Source of the DNA: Bordetella parapertussis
GTDB taxonomy: Bacteria; Pseudomonadota; Gammaproteobacteria; Burkholderiales; Burkholderiaceae_C
DNA length: 64,000 nucleotides
Assembly (NCBI GenBank): GCA_945873925.1
Contig: CAMCES010000004.1
Location: forward strand, 17,922-81,921
Reading direction: 5' to 3'
Each line of letters starts with the position of its first letter. Position 1 is the stretch's first letter. Positions 8,694-20,718 of the stretch are shown here, piece after piece. The position numbers and the translations under genes were made by a program. A model generated the notes under the pieces. It did not search any database. It was given only the letters and a program-made list of their open reading frames with translations, and was not told the origin of the DNA.

Positions 8694-10532
8694 ATGGCGA
8701 TTCCGCAAGCCTTCATCCAAGAACTGCTGGCTCGCACCGATGCGGTTGAGGTGGTGGGCCGCTATGTTCAGCTGAAAAAGGGCGGCGCCAATTACATGGG
8801 GCTTTGCCCCTTCCACGGGGAGAAATCCCCGTCCTTCACAGTCAGCCCGAGCAAGCAGTTTTTCCATTGCTTTGGCTGTGGCAAAAATGGCAATGCCATC
8901 GGTTTTTTGATGGAACACGCGGGGATGAATTTTGTTGAGGCGGTGAAAGACCTGGCGCAAGCCTACGGCTTGCAAGTGCCCGAAGATGATTCGGATCCGC
9001 TGGAGCGGCAACGCGCACAGCAGCAACGTCACCGCCAAGCCACCTTGAACGATGTATTGGAGAAAGCCGGTGACTCATTTCGCAAACACCTGAAATCTGC
9101 GCCACAGGCTGTGGCCTACCTCAAATCGCGGGGCTTGTCTGGCGAAATCGCCAAGCAATTTGGTCTGGGGTATGCGCCGGATGGTTGGCGCAACCTGGCC
9201 AGTGTGTTTGCAGATTACCAAGATCCCTTGTTGGTTGAATCTGGTTTGGTGATTGCCAATGCCGAAGAGGGCGAAGAAGAAAAGCGCTACGACCGGTTCC
9301 GCGATCGGATCATGTTTCCGATACGCAATGTCAAAGGCGAATGCATCGGCTTTGGCGGGCGGGTGATGGGCGAGGGCACACCCAAGTACCTCAATTCACC
9401 TGAGACCCCAGTGTTCAGCAAAGGACGTGAGCTCTACGGTTTATATGAAGCCCGCACCGCTTTGCGTGAAGCCGGTTATGTGCTGGTGACCGAGGGTTAC
9501 ATGGATGTGGTGGCCTTGGCCCAACTGGGTTTCCCACATGCCGTGGCCACGCTGGGCACCGCTTGCACAAGCGACCATGTGCAAAAACTCTTTCGTTTCA
9601 CTGACTCGGTGGTGTTCAGTTTCGACGGTGACGCTGCTGGCAGACGAGCGGCGCGCAAAGCATTGGACGGCGCCTTGCCCTTTGCCACCGATGTGCGCAA
9701 TGTCAAATTTTTGTTTCTACCCGCTGAGCATGATCCTGACAGTTTTGTGCGCACCCATGGCAGCGAAGCTTTTGCACGCTTGGTGTCTGATGCAACGCCG
9801 CTGTCGCGTTTTTTGCTCGAGGTCGCCCGCGAGGGATGCGATATTGACCTGGCAGAAGGCCGCGCCCTGCTGGCCGCACAAGCCAAGCCGCTTTGGTTGG
9901 CGATGCCCGATGGTGTTTTGAAAACACAGTTGCTCGGTGAGATTGCGGATTTGGTGGGCATTGGTAACCGCGAATTACATAACCTGTGGCATGGCCAAGC
10001 GCTCAATCAATCTGCCAGAACACCCAGAGGCAAGGCGCCTGCAACTGCCGCCAACCATCTGAGCCAAGCACGGTCGAGTCTGGCAGCGCGTGCGCTGCCA
10101 CTTCGCCGCAAAGCACCCAGCAGGCAAGACCGCGCTTTGCAGATCTTGTTTGCCGACATGGTTCAGTGGGGCTCGCTGTCACACCACCAACACAAGATGC
10201 TGATCGATTTACCAGCGCCCCACGGTGTTTTACTGGCTTGGATCGACCAACAGTGGCATGAAAATGGGGTGCAACCCTTGGCTGCCTTGCGTGAAGGTTT
10301 ACGCGAACACCCGCATGAAGCCACCCTGGCCAGATTGATTGATGAAGCCCCTGCAGACATAGACAACGACCCAGGTGAGTTGCAAAGCATCTTGCAAGGT
10401 TTGGAGAAAGCACAACTCGCCTCACAAATTGATGAACTGACGCAGCGCATGGCAACAGACCCGGCTGCCTATGCACAGATCAGGGTGTTGAATGCCCGAT
10501 TGGCGGTCTTGAAAGCAGTGCCTCTGGTATAA
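8694..10532 (+). CDS. dnaG: DNA primase DnaG
   Basis: A 612-residue primase. The N-terminal CHC2 zinc domain has CPFHGE with Cys38/His41 and CFGCG with Cys59/Cys62. The catalytic TOPRIM core shows VTEGYMDV and FSFDGDAAGRRAA with its metal-binding acidic residues, and a helicase-binding C-terminal region follows. It makes RNA primers for replication. The ATG follows ggt by four bases with no strong Shine-Dalgarno sequence, suggesting coupled translation. The stop codon overlaps a TATAAT that probably belongs to the rpoD promoter. Confidence 0.97.
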   Translation: MAIPQAFIQELLARTDAVEVVGRYVQLKKGGANYMGLCPFHGEKSPSFTVSPSKQFFHCFGCGKNGNAIGFLMEHAGMNFVEAVKDLAQAYGLQVPEDDSDPLERQRAQQQRHRQATLNDVLEKAGDSFRKHLKSAPQAVAYLKSRGLSGEIAKQFGLGYAPDGWRNLASVFADYQDPLLVESGLVIANAEEGEEEKRYDRFRDRIMFPIRNVKGECIGFGGRVMGEGTPKYLNSPETPVFSKGRELYGLYEARTALREAGYVLVTEGYMDVVALAQLGFPHAVATLGTACTSDHVQKLFRFTDSVVFSFDGDAAGRRAARKALDGALPFATDVRNVKFLFLPAEHDPDSFVRTHGSEAFARLVSDATPLSRFLLEVAREGCDIDLAEGRALLAAQAKPLWLAMPDGVLKTQLLGEIADLVGIGNRELHNLWHGQALNQSARTPRGKAPATAANHLSQARSSLAARALPLRRKAPSRQDRALQILFADMVQWGSLSHHQHKMLIDLPAPHGVLLAWIDQQWHENGVQPLAALREGLREHPHEATLARLIDEAPADIDNDPGELQSILQGLEKAQLASQIDELTQRMATDPAAYAQIRVLNARLAVLKAVPLV

Positions 10533-10533
10533 T
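10525..10533 (+). promoter_or_regulatory. Extended -10 promoter element for rpoD, overlapping dnaG stop
   Basis: TGGTATAAT is a perfect extended -10 (TGn + TATAAT). TATAAT occupies 10528-10533. No good -35 lies at normal spacing, which extended -10 promoters tolerate. It would start a leader of about 170 bases before the original rpoD ATG. Confidence 0.5.
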
Positions 10534-10669
10534 TGATCAACAAGCGCGACAGCAGCACCTCCGGATTCGGCCAACCGTGACACCGATTTCACAACCCGCC
10601 ACCCACCGCAAGGACTGCACACCAAATGTTCGCCCACCAACTTGTTTGCCCTCACTGACCATGCCATAC

Positions 10670-10691
10670 CGCCTCTGCTGAGGCGTTTTTT
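10670..10691 (+). terminator. Intrinsic terminator / attenuator in the dnaG-rpoD gap
   Basis: CGCCTC (10670-10675), loop TGCT and GAGGCG (10680-10685) are followed by six T residues (10686-10691). It lies after dnaG but about 22 bases before the rpoD ATG and downstream of the extended -10 element, so it may attenuate rpoD as well as end dnaG transcripts. Confidence 0.75.
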
Positions 10692-10713
10692 CTTATGTTG
10701 TTCGAGGATCGAC

Positions 10714-10815
10714 ATGCCTGCTAAAAAACCAGCCCCCACCAAGACCGTGGCCAAACCCGTGGCAAAAAAAGTGGTGAAAGCCGCAGCCAAGCCTGCTGTC
10801 AAAGCACCTGCGTAA
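10714..10815 (+). pseudogene. rpoD: Original rpoD N-terminus interrupted by in-frame TAA
   Basis: An ATG at 10714 with GAGG seven bases upstream opens a Lys/Ala/Pro-rich reading (33 codons) in exactly the rpoD frame. It ends at TAA 10813-10815, inside four 12-base repeats (10804-10851): the first copy is GCACCTGCGTAA, the next three GCACCTGCGAAA. A single A-to-T change explains the stop. Such AK-rich extensions are normal at the N-terminus of betaproteobacterial RpoD, so this was very likely the native start. It may be a sequencing or consensus error. Confidence 0.75.
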
Positions 10816-10851
10816 GCACCTGCGAAAGCACCTGCGAAAGCACCTGCGAAA
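10804..10851 (+). repeat. Four tandem 12-bp repeats coding Ala-Pro-Ala-Lys
   Basis: Four direct copies of GCACCTGCGAAA lie in the rpoD N-terminal extension. The first has T instead of A at its tenth base and so makes a stop codon. Such repeats can expand or contract by slippage and are also prone to assembly errors. Confidence 0.9.
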
Positions 10852-10902
10852 AAGGCTGTTGCCAAAACCGTTGCCAAAGCCCCGATCAAAGCTGTCAAGC
10901 CT

Positions 10903-12989
<2,087 letters not shown>

Positions 12990-12993
<4 letters not shown>

Positions 12994-13865
12994 TCGCTTT
13001 GAACAACCGACATGGCATCGCTGCCATGTCGGTGGGCATGGTTTGTTTCTTGATGAACGACTCACTGGCCAAGCAGGTCAGCGAATCTTTGCCCGCCCCC
13101 CAACTGATTTTTTTGCGCGGCCTGTTGGCCACAGTGGGTTTGTTGGCCTTGTCACTGGCCTTGCGCCAACTGGCGTCTTGGCGCGAAACCGTGGGGCACA
13201 TCGGCCACAAGTGGGTGTTCATCCGTTCGTTCTTGGATGGTTTGGCCAGCTTGGTGTATCTGAGCGCCTTGTTCAACATGCCACTGGCCAATGCCACGGC
13301 CATCAACATGTCCACCCCCTTGCTGATTGCCTTGCTGTCAGCCTTGCTGCTGCAACACCGCATCGGTTGGCGGCACTGGCTCATCATTGGTTTGGGCTTT
13401 GTGGGCGTGTTGTGCGTGGTGCAACCGCAAGCCGATGGCTTCAACCATTGGGCTTGGGTGGCCTTGGCAGGCACCTTGTGCCACGCGTTGCGCGACCTGA
13501 GTGTGCATTTCATCCCAGACCATGTGCCCTCCCCCTTGATCACTTTGAGCACCGCCCTGACTGCCACAGTGATGGCCGGTATCTGGGCCTTGTTTCACCC
13601 TTGGTACAACGTCACCCCTTTGCAATGGGCGCAGATAGCCGGTGCCTCGGTGTTCTTGAGTGCAGGTTATTTTTTACTGATCAAAGCCACGCGGATAGCG
13701 GACATGACAGTGATTGCACCGTTTCGTTACATGGGCTTGTTGACCGCCGTGGTGATGGGCTTTGTGGTCTGGGGCGATGTGCCCAATGCCTTGGCCTGGA
13801 CAGGCATGGGCCTGTTGGTGGCAGCCGGGCTGATGATGATCCGCATCAGCCGACCACCCACCTGA
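12990..13865 (+). CDS. EamA/DMT family transporter
   Basis: A 291-residue protein of about ten hydrophobic helices in two repeated halves, typical of the drug/metabolite transporter superfamily with EamA domains. Each half has the usual pattern of polar residues in the first helix and a glycine/proline-rich fourth helix ([32 protein letters not shown]). The GTG start overlaps the rpoD stop (GTGA), implying translational coupling. It would move a small metabolite across the inner membrane; the substrate is not recognisable. It ends six bases from the convergent FAH gene. Confidence 0.82.
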
Positions 13866-13871
13866 GAGGCT

Positions 13872-14573
13872 TCAAGCCGCTGGGCCGATGTGCAATGACA
13901 ACTCGGCCACACCTTCCACGCCTCCGGTGATCTTGTCGCCTGACACCACCGCGCCCACACCTTCGGGCGTGCCGGTGTAAATCAAATCACCGGCTTGCAG
14001 GTGGTAGAACAAAGACAGGTCGGCGATGATTTCACGCACGTTCCAAATCAGCTTGTCCACGTTGGATGACTGCTTGGTTTGCCCATTGACTTCAAGCGCA
14101 ATCGCGCCGCTGTCAATGATGTGACCGGGCATGGGCACGATCTCGGTGCACACAGAACCGTGTTCAATGTCTTTGCCCAAATCCCAAGGACGGCCTTTGT
14201 CACGCGCCACCAATTGCAAGTCGCGGCGGGTCATGTCCAAGCCTGCGGCATAGCCGTAAATCAGTTCATGCGCTTGGTCATGGCTGATCCGAAAACCGGC
14301 TTTGCCAATCGCCACCACCATTTCCATTTCATAGTGGAAATTGTTGGTCTCTGGCGGGTAAGGCATGGTGGAACCACTCGCCAGCAAAGTTTGCGGCGCT
14401 TTGGTGAAGTAGAACGGGCGCTCGACGGATTTGTCCACCGGCTTGCCCATTTCAATGGCGTGCGCATGGTAGTTGCGGCCCACAAAAAACAAACGGTGAA
14501 TGGGGAAGCGCTCGGCGTGGCCGCGAATGGCCAAAGATTGCACAGCAGGTGGGTTGAACACATAGGCAGTCAT
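13872..14573 (-). CDS. Fumarylacetoacetate hydrolase family protein (fumarylpyruvate hydrolase-like)
   Basis: A 233-residue FAH-fold hydrolase from the ATG at 14573; a TTG 39 bases upstream is less likely. Family features are VGRNYHAHAIEMG, PFYFTKAP, the metal-binding HYEMEM, GLDMTRRDLQ and YTGTPEGVG. The N-terminus (YVFNPPAVQSLAI...FPIHRLFFVGRNY) resembles fumarylpyruvate hydrolases of the gentisate pathway, which cleave C-C bonds of beta-diketo acids. No gentisate dioxygenase or maleylpyruvate isomerase is nearby, so the substrate is uncertain. It points away from the LysR remnant and fits the aromatic-catabolism theme of the next 10 kb. Confidence 0.82.
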   Translation of the reverse strand: MTAYVFNPPAVQSLAIRGHAERFPIHRLFFVGRNYHAHAIEMGKPVDKSVERPFYFTKAPQTLLASGSTMPYPPETNNFHYEMEMVVAIGKAGFRISHDQAHELIYGYAAGLDMTRRDLQLVARDKGRPWDLGKDIEHGSVCTEIVPMPGHIIDSGAIALEVNGQTKQSSNVDKLIWNVREIIADLSLFYHLQAGDLIYTGTPEGVGAVVSGDKITGGVEGVAELSLHIGPAA

Positions 14574-14698
14574 GGGGGCTTTCAAAAAATGGGGGTAGTC
14601 ATGAACGATCAACCACGGTTTTCATAGACACCGAGTTTGCGGTGCAACGGAGATTCATCAGCAATGAAGACGAAGCTGGCTTGGTCAGCTTTTAGGTT

Positions 14699-14994
14699 TT
14701 CAAGGTCATGGCGAGGTGGACGACTGGATGGAACGCAAAGGCATAAAACGCCACATCCAACTGCATGTGACGCACTTTGTGGCCGTCGGTCATATTTTAC
14801 AAAGCTCGGACCTGATAGCCACCGTGCCTGAGCGCTTCGCGCAAAAGTGTGCAGCGCCTTTTCAGCTGGAAACCTCGCCGCTGCCCTTCAAACTGCCCGA
14901 CATCGCCATCCATTTGTTTTGGCACGCCAAGTACAACCGTGAACCGGCCAACATGTGGTTGCGTCAACTGATGGTGGATTTGTTCACCGAGTGA
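14699..14994 (+). pseudogene. LysR-family regulator, C-terminal remnant
   Basis: About 95 codons read as the end of a LysR effector-binding domain: THFVAVGHILQSSDLIATVP, ERFAQKC, LPFKLPDIAIHLFWHAKY and ANMWLRQLM are typical of that domain in aromatic-pathway regulators. The DNA-binding helix-turn-helix and the first two thirds are absent. The frame is stopped at 14665, and no LysR-like sequence was seen upstream in any frame. It is best read as the 3' stump of a deleted gene. A GTG at 14716 could start a 92-residue peptide, but nothing suggests it functions. It may once have regulated the nearby lig operon. Confidence 0.75.
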
Positions 14995-15013
14995 GGGGAT
15001 GATGGATTGAGGC

Positions 15014-15056
15014 TTGAAAAAAGTTGATGTTTGATGCAAAATCATCACGCATCAAA
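15014..15056 (+). promoter_or_regulatory. vapBC promoter with palindromic operator
   Basis: TTGAAA (15014-15019), 17-base spacer and CAAAAT (15037-15042) form a plausible promoter. An inverted repeat TTTGATGC (15030-15037) / GCATCAAA (15049-15056) with an 11-base spacer covers the -10 and ends at the ribosome-binding site, as expected for an autoregulated toxin-antitoxin operon. Confidence 0.55.
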
Positions 15057-15066
15057 AGGACGCCCC

Positions 15067-15330
15067 ATGAGAACCACCCTGGACATTGACGACGATGTGC
15101 TGTTTGCAGCCAAGGAAATCGCCAAGCGCGAAAAGAAAACCGTGGGCACGGTGGTCAGCGAATGGGCGCGACGCTCGTTTCATGCGTCGCCAACGACATT
15201 GGGGGTGCAAGAACCCCCGCCACCCGGCGAAGGGCCCTTGGCGAAATATGGCTTCATGCCCTTGCCACATCGCGGCGTGATCATCACCAACGAGTTGGTG
15301 AACCGCATCCGCGAAGAAGAAGGCATCTGA
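15067..15330 (+). CDS. VapB-like antitoxin (ribbon-helix-helix)
   Basis: An 87-residue protein starting MRTTLDIDDDVLFAAKEIA, a typical antitoxin N-terminal strand and helix that pair into a DNA-binding ribbon-helix-helix dimer. The proline-rich C-terminal half would wrap the toxin. AAGGA lies seven bases before the ATG. Its TGA overlaps the next ATG by one base, so antitoxin and toxin are translationally coupled. It probably represses its own promoter through the palindrome at 15030-15056. The pair sits between the LysR remnant and the lig operon, a usual landing place for small mobile modules. Confidence 0.85.
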   Translation: MRTTLDIDDDVLFAAKEIAKREKKTVGTVVSEWARRSFHASPTTLGVQEPPPPGEGPLAKYGFMPLPHRGVIITNELVNRIREEEGI

Positions 15331-15758
15331 TGCGGGCCTTGTTGGATGTCAACGTCTTGATCGCCCTGAATGACCAAGCGCATGTGCACCACGCGCTTGC
15401 CAACCAATGGATGGCGCAGCACATGCACCTCGGCTGGGCGAGTTGCCCCCTGACCCAAAACGGCATGCTGCGCATCATGAGCCAAAGCAGTTATCTCAAC
15501 GCACAACCCTTGAAAAACTTGTTTGAAATGTTGCGCCGTGAAACGCAACATGCGCAACATGCTTTTTGGCCAGACGACCTGAGCCTGTTAGATGCCACCC
15601 AAATTGACGCCGACAAACTGCTCACTCCCAATCAACTGACCGATGCTTACTTGCTGGCCTTGGCCGTGAAAAACAAAGGTCGGCTCATCACCCTCGACAA
15701 GCGCATTCCCCTGAACGCCGTGCCTAGCGCCACGCCCAAGCACTTGGTCAGCCTCTGA
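15330..15758 (+). CDS. VapC-like PIN-domain toxin ribonuclease
   Basis: A 142-residue PIN-domain protein. MRALLDVNVLIAL gives the first active-site Asp (Asp6). LTDAYLLALAVKNKG supplies further acidic residues and LITLDKRIP the last. VapC toxins are magnesium-dependent RNases that cut tRNA or rRNA when their labile antitoxin is lost. The ATG overlaps the antitoxin stop by one base. It converges on ligC with three bases between stops, so there is no room for a terminator. Toxicity and target are inferred from the family only. Confidence 0.87.
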   Translation: MRALLDVNVLIALNDQAHVHHALANQWMAQHMHLGWASCPLTQNGMLRIMSQSSYLNAQPLKNLFEMLRRETQHAQHAFWPDDLSLLDATQIDADKLLTPNQLTDAYLLALAVKNKGRLITLDKRIPLNAVPSATPKHLVSL

Positions 15759-15761
15759 GCC

Positions 15762-18002
<2,241 letters not shown>

Positions 18003-18046
18003 GTCTTCAACACTCCTGGTTGTTATGCGTTTTGGATAGGTTTGAA

Positions 18047-18066
18047 ACCGCTTGCATTCAAGCGGT
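18047..18066. repeat. Perfect stem-loop spanning the ligI stop codon
   Basis: ACCGCTTG (18047-18054) and CAAGCGGT (18059-18066) form an 8-bp stem with a 4-base loop. The ligI stop codon (18058-18060) lies at the loop/stem boundary. It lacks a U run on either strand, so it looks like an mRNA-stability or processing hairpin between ligI and ligA rather than a terminator. Confidence 0.6.
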
Positions 18067-18990
18067 GCTTTCGGGCCAGTACAAACGGCCTGGGTTGTCC
18101 ACCAAGAGTTTGCTTTGCCACTCGGGGGTGACAGCGATTTGCGGAATGAAGTCCACCAACAGGCCGTCGTCGGGCATGTGATCCTTCAAATTCGGATGCG
18201 GCCAATCGGTGCCCCACAAGACCCGATCGGGAAAGGCTTGCACCACACGCCGCGCAAATGGCACCACGTCTTGGTAGGCCTGTTGTTCGCCATTCAAAGC
18301 CTTGGGGCCTGACACACTGAGCCGCTCGGGGCAAGACACCTTGCTCCAAACGTTGTCGTGCTGCTGCATGAATGTCATGAACAAACTGAACTCGGGGCCA
18401 TCCACAGGATGCTGCACATTCGGTCGGCCCATGTGGTCCACCACCACGGTGGTGGGCAGCGCGGTGAAGAAATTCCACAGCTCGGGCAGGTCTACCGCTT
18501 CAAAATAAATCACCACATGCCAACCCCAGTGCTTGATGCGCTGGGCAATCTCTATCAACTCGTCTTTGGGGGTGAAATCGACCAGGCGCTTCACAAAATT
18601 AAACCGCACACCACGCACACCCGCATCGTGCATGGCTTGCAAGGCATGGTCGGTGACATCACGTTTGACCGTGACCACGCCACGCGCTTGGCCATTGGAA
18701 TGCTTCAAGGCATCGAGCAAGGCGCTGTTGTCAGCCCCGTGGCAAGTGGCTTGCACGATCACGTTTTTTTCAAAGCCCAAGTGGTCCCGCAGTGCAAACA
18801 ACTGGTCTTTGGACGCATCACAGGGTGTGTATTTGCGCTCTGGCGCGTAGGGAAACTGTGCGCCTGGCCCAAACACATGGCAGTGCGCATCCACCGCGCC
18901 TGCGGGCAAGACAAAGCGCGGCTTGGAAGGCCCCTCGAACCAATCCAGCCAGCCAGGGGTTTTTTCAAAAGCACCAGAAGTGGGTTTCAT
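18058..18990 (-). CDS. ligI: 2-pyrone-4,6-dicarboxylate hydrolase LigI
   Basis: A 310-residue amidohydrolase-superfamily lactonase. VDAHCHVFGPG near residue 36 provides the first metal/substrate residues, VVDHMGRP the central ones and VLWGTDWPHPN the catalytic Asp. It hydrolyses 2-pyrone-4,6-dicarboxylate to 4-oxalomesaconate. The ATG at 18990 is preferred over a TTG three codons earlier, because the TTG reading overlaps the ligK stop. The start lies five bases after ligK. Confidence 0.95.
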   Translation of the reverse strand: MKPTSGAFEKTPGWLDWFEGPSKPRFVLPAGAVDAHCHVFGPGAQFPYAPERKYTPCDASKDQLFALRDHLGFEKNVIVQATCHGADNSALLDALKHSNGQARGVVTVKRDVTDHALQAMHDAGVRGVRFNFVKRLVDFTPKDELIEIAQRIKHWGWHVVIYFEAVDLPELWNFFTALPTTVVVDHMGRPNVQHPVDGPEFSLFMTFMQQHDNVWSKVSCPERLSVSGPKALNGEQQAYQDVVPFARRVVQAFPDRVLWGTDWPHPNLKDHMPDDGLLVDFIPQIAVTPEWQSKLLVDNPGRLYWPESTA

Positions 18991-18995
18991 GGGTA

Positions 18996-19682
18996 TCAAT
19001 CGATGTATTTCAAGCCAGCCTTGGCCAAGGACTCGCGCATGTTGTACATGTCCAAACCCAACACACCCGAGGCCAGTTTGGTGCGCTTCTCGCCTTCCAA
19101 GGCTTCACGCGCAGCGGCGGCATCGGCCACTTGCTGGGCGATGCTGGCCGGCACCACCACGACACCATCGTCATCGGCCACGATGGCGTCACCAGGATTC
19201 ACCACTGCACCCGCACACACGATGGGCACATTGACCGAACCCACCGTGGCTTTGATCGTGCCTTTGGCGCTGATGGCGCGGCTCCAGACTGGAAAGCCCA
19301 TGGCTTCGAGCTCGATCACATCGCGCACACCCGCGTCGATGACCAAGGCCCTGGCCCCGCGTGCCTGAAAAGAGGTGGCCAACAAGTCGCCGAAATAACC
19401 GTCGGTACAAGGCGCGGTGATGGCAGCCACCACGATGTCGCCGGGCTGTATTTGCTCGGCCACCACATGCATCATCCAGTTGTCACCCGGGTGCAGCAGC
19501 ACCGTGACCGCTGTGCCCGATACATGGGCACCTTTGTAAATGGGACGCATGATGGTGTGCATCAGCCCCAAGCGGCCCATGGCTTCGTGCACCGTGGCCA
19601 CACCATACAAACCGAGTTGCTCCACCGCGCCGCGATCAGCGCGTTGGATGTTGCGTTTGACTGTGCCTAAGGGGTAATGCAT
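18996..19682 (-). CDS. ligK: 4-carboxy-4-hydroxy-2-oxoadipate aldolase LigK
   Basis: A 228-residue RraA-fold class II aldolase. Its GDIVVAA and [20 protein letters not shown] segments contain the GD and GxxG(D/E) residues used for metal and substrate binding; [13 protein letters not shown] and DDDGVVVVP are conserved. It splits 4-carboxy-4-hydroxy-2-oxoadipate into pyruvate and oxaloacetate, the last step of the 4,5-cleavage pathway. The ATG follows the ligJ stop by one base. Confidence 0.94.
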   Translation of the reverse strand: MHYPLGTVKRNIQRADRGAVEQLGLYGVATVHEAMGRLGLMHTIMRPIYKGAHVSGTAVTVLLHPGDNWMMHVVAEQIQPGDIVVAAITAPCTDGYFGDLLATSFQARGARALVIDAGVRDVIELEAMGFPVWSRAISAKGTIKATVGSVNVPIVCAGAVVNPGDAIVADDDGVVVVPASIAQQVADAAAAREALEGEKRTKLASGVLGLDMYNMRESLAKAGLKYID

Positions 19683-19683
19683 G

Positions 19684-20718
19684 TCACAAACCTTTCTGTT
19701 TCAAACGTGCGTCCAAACGTGGAAACACGCGGCGCACATTGGCTTCGTAAATTTGGTGTCGGTCCTCGTCGCTCAACAAGGTGCTGGCTTGGATGTAGCG
19801 CTTGGTGTCGTCGTAATAGTGGCCGGTTTGCGGATCGATGCCACGCACCGCACCAATCATTTCGGACGCAAACAAGACGTTTTTCACAGGGATGACTTTG
19901 TTCAACAAGTCGATGCCGGGTTGGTGGTACACGCAGGTGTCAAAGAAGATATTGTTGAGCAAATGCTCTTCAAGCAGAGGTTTTTTCAGCTCTTGCGCCA
20001 AACCACGAAAACGCCCCCAGTGGTAGGGCACCGCGCCGCCGCCATGCGGAATGAGGAACTTCAAGCTGGGAAAGTCTTTGAACAAATCGCTGGTCAGGCA
20101 CTGCATGAACGCCGTGGTGTCCGCGTTCAGGTAATGCGCACCGGTGGTGTGGAAACAGGCATTGCAACTCGTTGACACATGGATCATGGCGGGCAAGTCG
20201 TGTTCCACCATTTTTTCGTAGATCGGATACCAATGGCGGTCGCTCAAGGGGGGGGATGTCCAATGGCCACCAGAGGGATCTGGGTTCAAGTTGATGCCAA
20301 CAGCGCCGTATTCCTTCACGCATTTTTCAAGCTCAGGAATGCAGGTGGCAGGGTCCACACCAGGGGACTGCGGCAACATGGCCACAGGCACAAAGTGATC
20401 GGGGAACAAGGTGGACACGCGAAAGCAGAGTTCGTTGCAAATCGCAGCCCAGGTGCTGGAGACCGCGAAGTCACCAATGTGGTGGGCCATGAAAGACGCA
20501 CGTGGCGAAAACAAAGTGATGTCGCTGCCCCGCTCTTTCATCAACTTGAGTTGATTGGTTTCGATGCTGTGGCGCACATCGTCGTCACTGATCTTCAAGT
20601 CGGCGGCTTGGGGCATGACTGCAGGGTTTTGGATGCCTGCGATTTGCTGGTTGCGCCAATCCTCCAGCGCTTTGGGCGCGGTGGTGTAGTGGCCGTGGCA
20701 GTCGATGATCAAACCCAT
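19684..20718 (-). CDS. ligJ: 4-oxalomesaconate hydratase LigJ
   Basis: A 344-residue amidohydrolase-fold (COG2159) enzyme starting [14 protein letters not shown], with [38 protein letters not shown] and [10 protein letters not shown] as in LigJ. It adds water to 4-oxalomesaconate to give 4-carboxy-4-hydroxy-2-oxoadipate. AGGAGA lies upstream of the ATG at 20718; a start seven codons earlier is in frame but lies deeper in ligU. It overlaps the ligU 3' end by ten bases. Confidence 0.94.
   Translation of the reverse strand: MGLIIDCHGHYTTAPKALEDWRNQQIAGIQNPAVMPQAADLKISDDDVRHSIETNQLKLMKERGSDITLFSPRASFMAHHIGDFAVSSTWAAICNELCFRVSTLFPDHFVPVAMLPQSPGVDPATCIPELEKCVKEYGAVGINLNPDPSGGHWTSPPLSDRHWYPIYEKMVEHDLPAMIHVSTSCNACFHTTGAHYLNADTTAFMQCLTSDLFKDFPSLKFLIPHGGGAVPYHWGRFRGLAQELKKPLLEEHLLNNIFFDTCVYHQPGIDLLNKVIPVKNVLFASEMIGAVRGIDPQTGHYYDDTKRYIQASTLLSDEDRHQIYEANVRRVFPRLDARLKQKGL

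Noticed and set aside
10804..10851. Short direct repeats as a possible CRISPR or regulatory array
   Set aside because: Contiguous 12-base repeats without spacers, in the rpoD coding frame; they encode Ala-Pro-Ala-Lys.
14665..14699. Reading the LysR remnant as an intact gene with a frameshift
   Set aside because: The bases upstream show no LysR-like sequence in any frame, so the 5' part is absent rather than shifted.
15031..15066. Earlier start codon for the VapB antitoxin
   Set aside because: The added residues would be coded by the operator palindrome and lie before the AAGGA ribosome-binding site.
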